Origin: Sphingomonas sp. CL5.1
GTDB taxonomy: Bacteria > Pseudomonadota > Alphaproteobacteria > Sphingomonadales > Sphingomonadaceae
Assembly: GCF_013344685.1 (NCBI RefSeq)
Contig: NZ_CP050137.1
Span: 2,473,001 to 2,537,000 of the forward strand
Length of the DNA stretch: 64,000 nt
Reading direction: 5' to 3'
Shown: positions 1 to 8,765 of the stretch, in pieces
Position numbering within the stretch: the stretch's first letter is position 1
Layout: each line of letters starts with the position of its first letter
The notes under the pieces: generated by a model
Seen by the model: the letters and a program-made list of their open reading frames with translations, nothing else
Told to the model about the DNA's origin: nothing
Databases searched by the model: none
Translations under genes and position numbers: made by a program

Positions 1-64
1 TATCCCCTCGGTTCAGGCCGGCGCGGCCCAGCCCGATGATCGATGCGTTTGGCCCGCCGCGCAC
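1..64 (-). CDS. Possible start of a thiolase-like gene (partial)
   Basis: Reading leftwards from a GTG at 64-62, two bases after the stop of the dioxygenase beta subunit, an open frame runs off the window edge. It encodes MRGGPNASIIGLGRAGLNRG. The hydrophobic start followed by GLGR resembles the N-terminus of SCP2-type, DUF35-associated thiolases (consensus roughly aaIvGvGrt). A thiolase here would fit the IpfF-A-B-D order. Only about 21 residues are visible, no clear ribosome binding site precedes the GTG, and an NAD-binding oxidoreductase could start similarly, so this is a weak call. Confidence 0.35.
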   Translation of the reverse strand, partial: MRGGPNASIIGLGRAGLNRGD

Positions 65-66
65 GG

Positions 67-561
67 TCAGACGAGAAACGCCAGATTGTCGATCGCCTCA
101 GCGCAATTGACGAGGACGACCGTCTTGCGCTTGATCCGGAAGCCATTCTCGGCCGGTGCAAGCATATGCGTCGTGCGTCCAGCCCAGGTGGTCAGATTGG
201 CGCGTCGCGATTCGATCAGGATGAAGTTCGACTGCACTTCTACATCGTCTCCGTTCCGGCTGATCTCGATGTTGGAGATCAGGCGGCGCAGGCTGGATTT
301 TGGCGCCTGCGAATGGCGGACCCCGGTGTTCAGCTGCCGGATGCGGCTCGCGAGCCGCGCGCGGTTGTCGTAGATGTACGAGACCTCGCGGGCGGGGTCT
401 GCATCCTGGCGCCGGGGGACCCAATAGAGCGTGTCTTCACTGGCCCAAAGTGCTTCCCACTCGTCATAGCGGTGCTCGTCCTGCAGCCGCGCCTCGAGAT
501 AGAGGAACTGTTCGACGGCGGTGTCGCTTAGCGTGCTTCGTTCGAGAGTTGCGGTCGTCAT
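67..561 (-). CDS. Rieske aromatic-ring dioxygenase, beta (small) subunit
   Basis: This 164-residue protein matches the length and NTF2-like fold pattern of small subunits of ring-hydroxylating dioxygenases. It has an N-terminal helix rich in Glu/Asp (VEQFLYLEARLQDEHRYDEW), a central RRLISNIEI strand and the family-typical ending KRKTVVLVNC. The subunit has no redox centre; it stabilises the alpha3beta3 hexamer and can influence substrate choice. The ATG at 561-559 overlaps the TGA of the alpha gene (558-560) as ATGA, so the two are translationally coupled. The assignment follows from sequence and neighbour; the substrate is unknown. Confidence 0.9.
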   Translation of the reverse strand: MTTATLERSTLSDTAVEQFLYLEARLQDEHRYDEWEALWASEDTLYWVPRRQDADPAREVSYIYDNRARLASRIRQLNTGVRHSQAPKSSLRRLISNIEISRNGDDVEVQSNFILIESRRANLTTWAGRTTHMLAPAENGFRIKRKTVVLVNCAEAIDNLAFLV

Positions 562-1853
562 TGGCTGACCTCCTGCGAAGCGGCCATTACTTCACGATAA
601 TGGGTCCAGAAACCGCGCTGGCTGGTCTCGTCCATCAGCCCGGCGAGCTTGACGCCGTTGGCGAGCACTTCTTCCTTGCCCATGCCACGCGACAAGATGA
701 TCCATTCGGGTTCGAGGTTGGCGACGCCCATCTGGGTCAGTTCGCCGATCTCGGCATCGTCGGCTATCAGCATTCCGGCGGGTCCCATCGCGCCTTCGCA
801 GCGGCGCAGCGTCCGCGCATTGAGATCGTCGGCTCCCTCTAGGAAGACCGGGATGGTGTATTGGATCGAATGCTGCGGGCTCACCGGCTCGATCACCATG
901 ATGTTCATCTCGGCGAGCGAAAGGTTGGGAAAGAGCATCGAATGCGGCGGTCCCTCGATCAGCCTGCGACGCGCGTCTTCGGGACCATAAGCGTCGTTCA
1001 TCGCCTTGACATAGCCCGGCAACCGTTCGGGATCGATGCCGCCGGTCCAGCGGAACAGCCGATCCCCCGCAGCACGATAGTCACTTGCATGGTCGATGTC
1101 CGAGTGCCCCATGCCGAAATCGCGCACGCGGGTCGGCGAGGTCGGCTTGCGGTCCCGCACGGTAGCGAAGGTGCGGTTGGCGGCGATCAGGGAACCATGG
1201 ACCATCGGCGCGTGATAGCCATCGACCTGGTTCTCGACGATCATCTTCCAGTTGGAGCGCATCTTGTGCTTCATCCAGCCGGCGGAGAGCTGGATGCGGC
1301 CGGTGGGCGAAAGCCCGAGGAGGGCATCGATCAGCTCGGTTGCATGGCCGAGATGCTCGCGCAGCGTCAGTTCGTTGGGGATCAGGTTGACGAAGATGAA
1401 TCCGCCATAGCTATCCATCCGCGCGACCGGCGTGAGGCCGGCATCGGCCTTGGAGAAATCGGCCGGGTAGGCGGCTTCATCCGGCAGGCCGATCAGGCGG
1501 CCGTCCAGCGCGAAGGTCCATGCGTGGTAAGGGCAGGCGATCCGCGAGCGATGCCCTGACGATGTCTGGCACAAGGTGGCGCCCCGATGCGGGCAGCGAT
1601 TGTAGAAGACGTGGACTTCCCCGTCCTTGCTGCGAACCGCAATGAGCGATTGCGTGCCCACGCGGCGGACGACGAAGTCGCCGGTGTTTGGGATTTCGCT
1701 GTCGTGCGCGACGAAGCTCCAGCCTCGATGGAAGATCTGCTCCATCTCGTCGGCGAAGATCTGTGGGCTGGTATAGAGCGAGCCGTGGAGCCTGCCGTCC
1801 TGAACCAGATGCCGGTAGTCGATCACCGACTGGATTTGGGGTGCGGTTGCCAT
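558..1853 (-). CDS. Rieske aromatic-ring dioxygenase, alpha (large) subunit
   Basis: A 431-residue terminal oxygenase component. The Rieske 2Fe-2S motif is CPHR at about residues 87-90 and CPYH at 107-110. The mononuclear iron site is visible as NQVDGYHAPMVH, giving D211, H214 and H219, the usual bridging Asp and two His. ATG 1853-1851 is preferred over longer starts because it overlaps the CoA ligase stop as TGATG and gives the normal family length. The enzyme should insert O2 into an aromatic ring with electrons from a ferredoxin. Being directly downstream of a CoA ligase suggests an aryl-CoA substrate, as in IpfAB. No dedicated ferredoxin reductase is encoded nearby; an orphan ferredoxin lies at 12050. 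Confidence 0.93.
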   Translation of the reverse strand: MATAPQIQSVIDYRHLVQDGRLHGSLYTSPQIFADEMEQIFHRGWSFVAHDSEIPNTGDFVVRRVGTQSLIAVRSKDGEVHVFYNRCPHRGATLCQTSSGHRSRIACPYHAWTFALDGRLIGLPDEAAYPADFSKADAGLTPVARMDSYGGFIFVNLIPNELTLREHLGHATELIDALLGLSPTGRIQLSAGWMKHKMRSNWKMIVENQVDGYHAPMVHGSLIAANRTFATVRDRKPTSPTRVRDFGMGHSDIDHASDYRAAGDRLFRWTGGIDPERLPGYVKAMNDAYGPEDARRRLIEGPPHSMLFPNLSLAEMNIMVIEPVSPQHSIQYTIPVFLEGADDLNARTLRRCEGAMGPAGMLIADDAEIGELTQMGVANLEPEWIILSRGMGKEEVLANGVKLAGLMDETSQRGFWTHYREVMAASQEVSQ

Positions 1854-3421
1854 CACGCCGTTTCCTTCTCGATCGCCCAGGGCAATTTGCCTGGTTCGGC
1901 GAACATCGCCTGGATTGCCCGCTTGTCGACCTTGTCCGTGTTCCCACGCGGGAGTGAGGGCAGGATCGCGATGTGCTTCGGCACCTCGAATTTGGACACG
2001 TTCTCGCGACAATGCTTGTCGAGGGCTTCCGGAGTGACGCCGGCGTCGCCCCGCACGGTCACGGCTGCCACGACCGCCTCGCCCCATTGCGGATGGGGCA
2101 TGCCGAACACCGCAACCTCGGCGACGCCCTTATACTCGGCCAGCGCGTTTTCGATCGCCGTCGGATAGACGTTGAAGCCGCCGCTCACGATCATGTTGTG
2201 CTGGCGGTCGCCCAGGAACACGTAGCCGCGCTCGTCCATCCGCCCGAAGTCGCCGGTCTTCAGCCATTTGCCGAAGACCGTATTCGCGTTGAGCTCGGGC
2301 AGGTTCAAATAGCCCTGCATGACCGTGTCGCCGCCGATCCACACCAGGCCCAGTTCGCCGCGGGGGACTTCCTTGCCCTCATCGTCGCGGATCTGGATGT
2401 CGGCATGCGGCATTGCCTTGCCGACCGAGCGAAGCAGCGCGAAATCACCGTTGAGGGCTTGCTGGTGTCCGGGATTGTCGAGCAGGGCAACCGCGCCGGT
2501 CGATTCAGAGACGCCGTAACGGTTGAGAAACTCGCAGCCGAGCGTCGCATAAGCGTCGCGGATCAACGCGGGCGTCGCCGGCATTGTGCCGTAGCAGATT
2601 TGGCGCAGCGACGAGGTATCCCAATGGCCGGTCTTCACGTCGTCGACGATGCGGCGCAGCATGGTCGGGACCACGGTCACGGTGGTGACGCGGTGCTCCT
2701 CGATCAGGTCGAGGAAGCGCTCGGCCTGGAAGTTTTCCAGCACTGTGGTCATTCCGGTGATGATGTTCATGCACATCGTGTTGATGTTGATGCCGGCCGG
2801 ATTGGTGACGTAAACGCGCACGTCCTGCTTGGTGTAGCCGTTGACCATGTTGTTGAACACGAGCGACGTCAGCAGGTTGCGGTTGCTCAGCAGCACGCCC
2901 TTGGGATTTCCCGTCGTTCCCGACGTGTATCCGATCGCGCCTACGCCCTCCTCGTCGAGCGGTGGCAGGTCCGGATTGGCATCGGTGCTGGCGACCAGCT
3001 TCTCGTAGTCTAGCGGCAGGTCATGCGGCCCGCCGAATCCGATGATGATGCGTCCCTCGGCCGCAAGCTCTTCGTAATGTTCGGCAAGATTGGCGGCGCA
3101 CTTGGCTTCGACGAAGATCGCGCGTGCATCGCAGTCGCGGATGACGTGCATCATTTCACGCGTAGAATAGCGCCAGTTCAGGCCCGCCCGAACCGCGCCG
3201 GTCTTCATGCACGCGAACCAATGCTCCGCGATTTCAATCCGATTGTGCGAAAGGATCGCCGTTCGCGTTCCTTTGGTGATGCCAAGATCCTGGAACACCC
3301 GCGCGAGCCGGCTGGATCGCTCGTGCATCTCCGCCCAATTGCTGCGGCGATCGGCATCGATATAGGCTGTATCATTGGGAAATTTTTCGGCGCAGCGTCG
3401 CACGAAGTCGCGGAGGAACAT
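1853..3421 (-). CDS. Acyl-CoA synthetase (AMP-forming, ANL superfamily)
   Basis: A 522-residue ligase forming an acyl-adenylate and then a CoA thioester. The ATP-binding motif A3 reads YTSGTTGNPKG at about 165-175. The hinge region KTGDFGRMDERG is present. The A10 motif LPRGNTDKVDK supplies the catalytic lysine near residue 497. The ATG at 3421 has an upstream AAAGGG. It is first in a three-gene unit with the Rieske alpha and beta genes, overlapping alpha by one base; this parallels IpfF before IpfAB, where an arylpropionic acid is activated before ring dioxygenation. Aromatic-acid specificity is inference from context. Confidence 0.92.
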   Translation of the reverse strand: MFLRDFVRRCAEKFPNDTAYIDADRRSNWAEMHERSSRLARVFQDLGITKGTRTAILSHNRIEIAEHWFACMKTGAVRAGLNWRYSTREMMHVIRDCDARAIFVEAKCAANLAEHYEELAAEGRIIIGFGGPHDLPLDYEKLVASTDANPDLPPLDEEGVGAIGYTSGTTGNPKGVLLSNRNLLTSLVFNNMVNGYTKQDVRVYVTNPAGININTMCMNIITGMTTVLENFQAERFLDLIEEHRVTTVTVVPTMLRRIVDDVKTGHWDTSSLRQICYGTMPATPALIRDAYATLGCEFLNRYGVSESTGAVALLDNPGHQQALNGDFALLRSVGKAMPHADIQIRDDEGKEVPRGELGLVWIGGDTVMQGYLNLPELNANTVFGKWLKTGDFGRMDERGYVFLGDRQHNMIVSGGFNVYPTAIENALAEYKGVAEVAVFGMPHPQWGEAVVAAVTVRGDAGVTPEALDKHCRENVSKFEVPKHIAILPSLPRGNTDKVDKRAIQAMFAEPGKLPWAIEKETA

Positions 3422-3662
3422 TACTGGCCCTTTCTTGTGGTATCTGAACCAAGGATTTCCGCTGACCTAAGCGTATCGGCACCCAAGGTGTTAGCCCGCA
3501 GATGCTTTGTAAGGCATTGGGTTTTTCAATGGGCTTTCGGGCCGACGCTCAAATATAGCGCCAGCTGAATGCCCTCGTGCATAACGGCGATGGGTTTTCG
3601 CTATCGCTCGATATCGCATATTTCGCTGGCGGCGCACGGGCATTGCGGGGGATTTCCGTTCC
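3422..3662. promoter_or_regulatory. Divergent promoter region, CoA ligase / aldolase
   Basis: The 241-base spacer separates the leftward ligase-dioxygenase operon from the rightward aldolase. It contains GGTATCTGA at 3439-3447, which also occurs beside the palindromic site at 42600-42617. No clear palindrome or terminator hairpin could be seen. A GGGGGA stretch lies about ten bases before the aldolase ATG. That promoters for both directions lie here is inferred from gene arrangement. Confidence 0.4.
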
Positions 3663-4448
3663 ATGAACAACCGTTTCAAACAGGCGCTCATCGAGAAACG
3701 CGCACAGGTCGGCCTTTGGCAAGGCTTGGCGAGCCCTTATACGGCGGAAATCTGCGCCGGGGCCGGCTTTGACTGGCTGCTGTTCGACGGAGAGCATAGC
3801 CCCACGGATCTGCCCATGCTGTTGTCGCAACTGCAGGCGATCGGGGAAACTTCGGCGGAGGCCGTTGCCCGTCCGCCGGTGGGCGAACCGTGGCTGATCA
3901 AGCAATATCTGGACCTAGGTTTCCGCACGCTGCTCATCCCGATGGTGAACAGCGCGGCGCAGGCGGCCGAGCTGGTCGAGGCCTGCCGCTATGCGCCTGC
4001 GGGAATCCGTGGCGTCGCGATGAGCCGGGCATCGCGCTGGGGGCGTGACCGCGACTACCTCTCGCGCGCCGATAGCGAAATCTGTCTCCTCGTACAGGTG
4101 GAAACCCGTGCAGGTATCGATAATGTGGAAGAAATCAGCGCGGTCGATGGGGTGGACGGCATCTTTATCGGTCCCGCCGATCTGTCTGCGTCGCTTGGTT
4201 ATCGCGGCCAGCCCTCGCATCCTGAAGTGCTAGCGCGGATCGAGCAGGCAATCGCGCGCATTCGCGCCGCCGGAAAGTCTCCCGGCATATTGAGCGCCGA
4301 CGTCGCCGCGGCGCGACACTATCTGGAGCTGGGCTGCCTGTTCGTCGCGGTCGGCACAGACATGGGCCTGCTGGCGCGGGCAACCGATGCGCTGGCGGCC
4401 GAGTTCGGCCGGGGGCCGAGCGCACCACTCCCGGTCGGGACCTATTAA
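3663..4448 (+). CDS. HpcH/HpaI-type class II pyruvate aldolase
   Basis: A 261-residue TIM-barrel aldolase whose length and motifs match HpaI (4-hydroxy-2-oxoheptane-1,7-dioate aldolase). FDGEH places the catalytic His at 45, Arg is at 69 (VAR), and the divalent-metal ligands are E146 (VQVETR) and D172 (GPADL). These lie within a few positions of H45, R70, E149 and D175 of E. coli HpaI. It should cleave 4-hydroxy-2-oxo acids to pyruvate (or a 2-oxo acid) and an aldehyde, the usual last step after meta ring cleavage. It stands alone on the plus strand between two minus operons. Substrate unknown. Confidence 0.88.
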   Translation: MNNRFKQALIEKRAQVGLWQGLASPYTAEICAGAGFDWLLFDGEHSPTDLPMLLSQLQAIGETSAEAVARPPVGEPWLIKQYLDLGFRTLLIPMVNSAAQAAELVEACRYAPAGIRGVAMSRASRWGRDRDYLSRADSEICLLVQVETRAGIDNVEEISAVDGVDGIFIGPADLSASLGYRGQPSHPEVLARIEQAIARIRAAGKSPGILSADVAAARHYLELGCLFVAVGTDMGLLARATDALAAEFGRGPSAPLPVGTY

Positions 4449-4482
4449 TGCGCTGAGGCTCGAATTGTCCCCGGCGTTATTG

Positions 4483-5829
4483 TTACGTTCTGACTTGCAG
4501 CGCATCCCGAAAACGCGGAAGCGCGGCCGCTAGCGCGAGGAAAGCGACAGTAGCCGCGCAGCCGAGTACAATCGCCAGCGCCTTGCCGATCGCCATTCCC
4601 GAATCATCGATAGAGGTGGACAATATCGCCACCAGAGTCGGGCCGATGCCGAAACCGATCAGTGTGATGAGCATCGTGAACAACGCCGAGACGCGGCCGC
4701 GCAATTCGTTCGGCGTGATCAGTTGGAGCGCCGCAGCCGCCACGCCGAGGAACGTCATCGCGAAGAAGTAATGCGGGATCATACCCACGGCGAACACAGT
4801 GAGATCGCCCCACAGCAATCCGATGATCGCGGCTGGAACCGCGAAGGGCAGGGTGAACAGAAAAATCCGAAGATTGATGGTCGTATCGCCCTTGGCAGCC
4901 TGGCGATCCACCCACCATCCGGTGGCAATCTGCCCAGGCAGTCCGGCGAAGATCAGCAGCGCGGCGATGGTGATTCCGATGTGCACGGGCGCGACGTGCA
5001 GCGTACGCCCCAGCACGGTCGGCGACCAGGCGAATGTCGAATTGACGATCATGCTCAGCGCGCCAAAGGCGATGCAGAGCTGGGCCAGCAATGCGGCATT
5101 GGCCTTCAGGAAACGAACCAGATGCGCGGTGCTGCCGGCCTCAGGAGTCGAGGTGCGGCCGAGGCGCGCTGGCTCGGGGAAGAGGAAGGCGAGGAGCGCA
5201 AGGAACGGGGCGGGCAGGCCGGTTACGAAGAATACGAGCCTCCAGCTATGTAGTTCGCCGATGATCGGCAGCCAGATACTCGCATGGGTCGTGCTCCACG
5301 CGACGACGATGCCGCCCGCGAGGATGGCGATCGCACCTCCGGCCAGACCGCCCATAATGAATACCGACATGGCCAGTGAAAGGCGGTGGCGCGGAAAGGA
5401 ATCGGATATCATCGAATAAGCGGCGGGCCCGAGCGCGGCTTCACCGACGCCCACCAGCATGCGCGCGATGAAGAGTTCGGAGAAGTTCGATGCAAGACCG
5501 CATGCAGCAGAGGCGAGGCCCCAGAGCGCGACACTTATTCCGATCAGCGCCCGGCGCGAAGTGCGGTCGGCGATCCATCCCATCGCGAGCCCGATTGTGG
5601 TGTAGAAGATGGCAAAGGAAAAGCCGAGCAGCAGGCTTGCCTGTACATCGCTGATGCCGAGGTCGCGGCGGATCGGATCGACCAGCATGGTCATGATCTG
5701 CCGATCAACCATCGCAAACACCGAATAGATGAAAAGGACCCCGATCGTGAGCCACGCCACCGCCGGCGAGGGTCTGGCGGACGGCTTGGCGGACGCCATC
5801 ACTTCGAGGCTGGGAGACGCGGCAGACAT
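4483..5829 (-). CDS. MFS transporter (spinster-like), copy 2 of a tandem
   Basis: A 448-residue inner-membrane permease with about 12 predicted helices. The N-terminal signature VDRQIMTMLVDPIRRDLGIS, then a helix, then DRTSRR (motif A, loop 2-3), matches the spinster/aromatic-acid-type MFS. It lies four bases after a second MFS gene and is last in the operon that starts with the TonB receptor at 11710. Presumably it moves the acid substrate across the inner membrane. The two adjacent permeases are alike but clearly diverged, so the duplication is old or they transport different intermediates. Confidence 0.88.
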   Translation of the reverse strand: MSAASPSLEVMASAKPSARPSPAVAWLTIGVLFIYSVFAMVDRQIMTMLVDPIRRDLGISDVQASLLLGFSFAIFYTTIGLAMGWIADRTSRRALIGISVALWGLASAACGLASNFSELFIARMLVGVGEAALGPAAYSMISDSFPRHRLSLAMSVFIMGGLAGGAIAILAGGIVVAWSTTHASIWLPIIGELHSWRLVFFVTGLPAPFLALLAFLFPEPARLGRTSTPEAGSTAHLVRFLKANAALLAQLCIAFGALSMIVNSTFAWSPTVLGRTLHVAPVHIGITIAALLIFAGLPGQIATGWWVDRQAAKGDTTINLRIFLFTLPFAVPAAIIGLLWGDLTVFAVGMIPHYFFAMTFLGVAAAALQLITPNELRGRVSALFTMLITLIGFGIGPTLVAILSTSIDDSGMAIGKALAIVLGCAATVAFLALAAALPRFRDALQVRT

Positions 5830-5833
5830 GGTT

Positions 5834-7186
5834 TCAGGCTCCGTGGCGCGGGGTTTCTGGGTCGCCTTGCCGCGCCAGGACGGCTCGGACCGGGGCCAGC
5901 GCGTATCGCAGGCAAATCCAGGCGAGCGGGATCGTCAGGCAGGTGGTGGTTGCCAGCGACATTCCCAGCTTGGTCTCGTCCTGGAAAACATAGTCGGTCA
6001 GGAATGCAGTGAAGGTCGGGCCCGCGCCCAGCCCGAGGAATGTAAAGAAGCCGAGGAAGAGCCCCGTCACCTGCCCGCGTAGCGTCGGGGGAACGAACAG
6101 CTGCAGCGTGGCGCCCATGAAGACGACGAATTGCAGGGCCACGACCTGCATGATCCCATAAGCAATGAGGAACCACCAGGGGTCGGTCAGGAAGAACGCG
6201 ACGGCCCCTACCGGGATAGCGGCGGCGAGCAGCCAGGTGAAGAAGCGCAAATGCGCGTCGCGCATGCCGCGGCCATAGAGCCAGTCGACGATCATGCCCT
6301 TCACGATCATCGAGCCCGCCCCGAACAGGCTGATTACGCTGAGCGCAGGCCCGTATTGCGCAGGATGCCATCCGAACTGCCGGCTCATATAGGTCGGCGC
6401 CCAGGAGGTAAGGCTGTACATAGTGATGGAGATCGAGGCGAAGCCGACCGCCATCGGCACCAGCGCGCGCGCCTCGCTGCGCAGGAACGGGATCAGCGGC
6501 GGACGATCCGCCGAGGCGTTTATGGAGGCACCGCGCAGCGGTTCGCGGAAGGTAAAGATCAGCAGCGCGAGGAGCACGCCAGGCAACCCTGTCAGCGCAA
6601 GCGCGATCTGCCACGGTTCCATGTTCCCAACGACCGGCCAATGGGTGTGCTGGATCGTCGCGGCGAAGGCGATACTCACGCCGCCGATCGCGAATGCGAG
6701 CGCGGCACCGAGCTTTGCGCCCATCTGATAGATGGCCATCGCCGTAGTCAACCGTCGTCGCGGAAAGCGATCGGTCAGCAACGAATAGGCTGCGGGCGTC
6801 AGCGCCGCCTCGCCCGCACCGACGCCGACGCGGAACGCGAGAAGCCCGGCGAAACTGGCGGCAAGCCCGCTGAGGCCGGCTGACAGCGACCACAGGGTCA
6901 CGCCGCCAAAGATCACCTTCCGGCGGGACGTGCGATCGGCGGCAAGGCCGAAAACATAGCCGAAGATACAGTAAGCGACACCGAAGGCGGGCCCGATGAT
7001 CAGCCCCATCTGCACGTCGGACAGCCCGAGCGTCGCCTTGATCGGATCGACCAGCATCGAGATGACGATCCGGTCAACGAAGGAGAGCGTGTAGAGCAGC
7101 AGCAGCACCGCCAGCATCCACCATGCCTCGTTCTGCACGCGTTCCGGGCTGGCATCGAAGGTGCGGGGCGTCGTGGCTTCAACCAC
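5834..7186 (-). CDS. MFS transporter (spinster-like), copy 1 of a tandem
   Basis: A 450-residue permease of about 12 membrane helices with FVDRIVISMLVDPIKATLGL at the N-terminus and DRTSRRK in loop 2-3. It begins with GTG at 7186-7184, overlapping the end of the upstream CoA ligase by eight bases, so the genes are co-transcribed and probably co-translated. It shares the LVDPIK motif with the neighbour at 4483-5829 and with the MFS at 12388-13743; the three form one paralogous set. Import of the acid that the adjacent ligase activates is the simplest role. Confidence 0.87.
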   Translation of the reverse strand: MVEATTPRTFDASPERVQNEAWWMLAVLLLLYTLSFVDRIVISMLVDPIKATLGLSDVQMGLIIGPAFGVAYCIFGYVFGLAADRTSRRKVIFGGVTLWSLSAGLSGLAASFAGLLAFRVGVGAGEAALTPAAYSLLTDRFPRRRLTTAMAIYQMGAKLGAALAFAIGGVSIAFAATIQHTHWPVVGNMEPWQIALALTGLPGVLLALLIFTFREPLRGASINASADRPPLIPFLRSEARALVPMAVGFASISITMYSLTSWAPTYMSRQFGWHPAQYGPALSVISLFGAGSMIVKGMIVDWLYGRGMRDAHLRFFTWLLAAAIPVGAVAFFLTDPWWFLIAYGIMQVVALQFVVFMGATLQLFVPPTLRGQVTGLFLGFFTFLGLGAGPTFTAFLTDYVFQDETKLGMSLATTTCLTIPLAWICLRYALAPVRAVLARQGDPETPRHGA

Positions 7187-8765
7187 GGGTCGACTCGAGC
7201 GCTGCGGCGCGCGCTTTGAGGGTCTGCTTGTCGACTTTCATCATGGGCGTGAGCGGCAGGGCGTCGACCAGCACGATCTGGTCCGGTGCCTTGTAGTCGG
7301 CGAGCTCGGATTTAACCTTGGCCCTGACGGTCTCTAGCGAGGGCGGGTTCGCGGGATCTGCCGGAACGACGAACGCAACACCGACCTCGCCGATTGCCGG
7401 TGCTGGTGTGCCGATGACCGCGACCGCCGACACATCGGGCATTTCGCTGATTACGCGCTCAACCTCGATCGGATAGACATTGTAGCCGCCGCGAATGTAC
7501 ATTTCGTTGGCGCGGCCGGCGAGGATCACATTGCCCTGCTCGTCCAGTCGGCCGAAGTCTCCGGTGAGCATCCAGCCATCGCCGATCAGCGTCTCGGCGG
7601 TTCGCTCGGGATCCTTCCAATAGCCGATGGTGATCGCTTTGGAGCGAACGGCGATCCTGCCGACAGCGCCGTGCGGCACCTGGTTGCGATCCTCGTCTAG
7701 GAATTTCAGTTCCACGCCGACCTGCGCGCGGCCGACGGTGCGATACTGGATCTCGGCGCTGTCGCCGATCCGCGTGCCGGTCATCGATGGGCATTCGGTC
7801 ATCGAATAGCGCACGATCAGCGGTACCCCGATGGCACGCGAAACCTGTTCGATCAACTCGGGCTGCGCCGGTGCCGTGGCGGTTATGCCGACCTTCACGT
7901 GCGAGAGGTCGGCGGCGGCCAGGCCGGGATGTGCCAGCAGCTTGGTCCATTGCGTCGGGACCGCTCCGGCGATGTTGATCCGCTCCTCGACCAGGAGTCT
8001 GAGCATCGCATCGGCGCGCCACGGCGTCGGCGCCACGATCAGCGTCATGCCGAAAGCAACCTGTTCCCATCCCTTCGACATGAAGCCCGCATGGGCAAAC
8101 GGGACCGAGCTGAGTTTCCGCGCCAAGGGTGCGGCAACCGGGCCTGCGGTCCTGACGGCGTTGCGGAGATTGTTGTGCGTGAAGCACGCTCCCTTGGGCA
8201 TCCCGGTGGTGCCGCTGGTCCAGATGATGACCGCGATGTCGTCAGGCTGGCCGGCACGGGGTGTCGCCTTCGTGGGGGAAGTGCGAAACGACGCAAGCTC
8301 GGAGCGGCGAACCACATACGGGCCGGCATTTGGCTCGAGCCCATTGTCTTCGACGATGATGAGCGCGGCTTCGGATCGTTCGACCACGCCTTCGAATTCG
8401 CGGCGGCCCAGCCGTACATTGACTCCGCTTGCAATGGCGCCGAGCAGTTGCGTACCGGCGAAGCAGACCGCGAAGTCGATGCCGTTCTCGATTGCGATCA
8501 GGACGATATCGCCCGCCTTTACACCGCGATCTGAGAATGCCTGCGCAACGCGCAGCGACTGATCAACCCACGCGCCATAGTTGATGCGGTCATCGCCATC
8601 GACAAAGGCTTCCTGTGTCGGAAATGTCTGCTCGGCGGCCAGGAGCAGATCAGTGAAGGTTGGCAGGCTCGGGTCGAGGAGCGGCGGAGCGTCGGCACTG
8701 TTCTGGTCTTGCATCGGATAACTTTCGTATGCGCGAGTGGCCTCTGCGGCGCGCTGCGCCGTCAC
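7179..8765 (-). CDS. Acyl-CoA synthetase (AMP-forming)
   Basis: A 528-residue ANL ligase. A3 reads WTSGTTGMPKG, A5 YSMTECPS, the hinge region LTGDFGRLDEQG, and the C-terminal LTPMMKVDKQTL supplies the catalytic lysine. The annotated start is GTG 8765-8763, overlapping the crotonase stop as GTGA; an ATG at 8714-8712 (MQDQNSAD) would remove 17 non-conserved residues and is a real alternative. It sits between a crotonase and two permeases in the TonB-receptor operon, consistent with activation of an imported carboxylic acid. The acyl substrate cannot be read from the sequence. Confidence 0.9.
   Translation of the reverse strand: MTAQRAAEATRAYESYPMQDQNSADAPPLLDPSLPTFTDLLLAAEQTFPTQEAFVDGDDRINYGAWVDQSLRVAQAFSDRGVKAGDIVLIAIENGIDFAVCFAGTQLLGAIASGVNVRLGRREFEGVVERSEAALIIVEDNGLEPNAGPYVVRRSELASFRTSPTKATPRAGQPDDIAVIIWTSGTTGMPKGACFTHNNLRNAVRTAGPVAAPLARKLSSVPFAHAGFMSKGWEQVAFGMTLIVAPTPWRADAMLRLLVEERINIAGAVPTQWTKLLAHPGLAAADLSHVKVGITATAPAQPELIEQVSRAIGVPLIVRYSMTECPSMTGTRIGDSAEIQYRTVGRAQVGVELKFLDEDRNQVPHGAVGRIAVRSKAITIGYWKDPERTAETLIGDGWMLTGDFGRLDEQGNVILAGRANEMYIRGGYNVYPIEVERVISEMPDVSAVAVIGTPAPAIGEVGVAFVVPADPANPPSLETVRAKVKSELADYKAPDQIVLVDALPLTPMMKVDKQTLKARAAALESTRG

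Noticed and set aside
3480..3560. TTGGGTTTTTCAATGGG as operator or terminator in the ligase/aldolase spacer
   Set aside because: No convincing stem or repeated copy elsewhere in the window.
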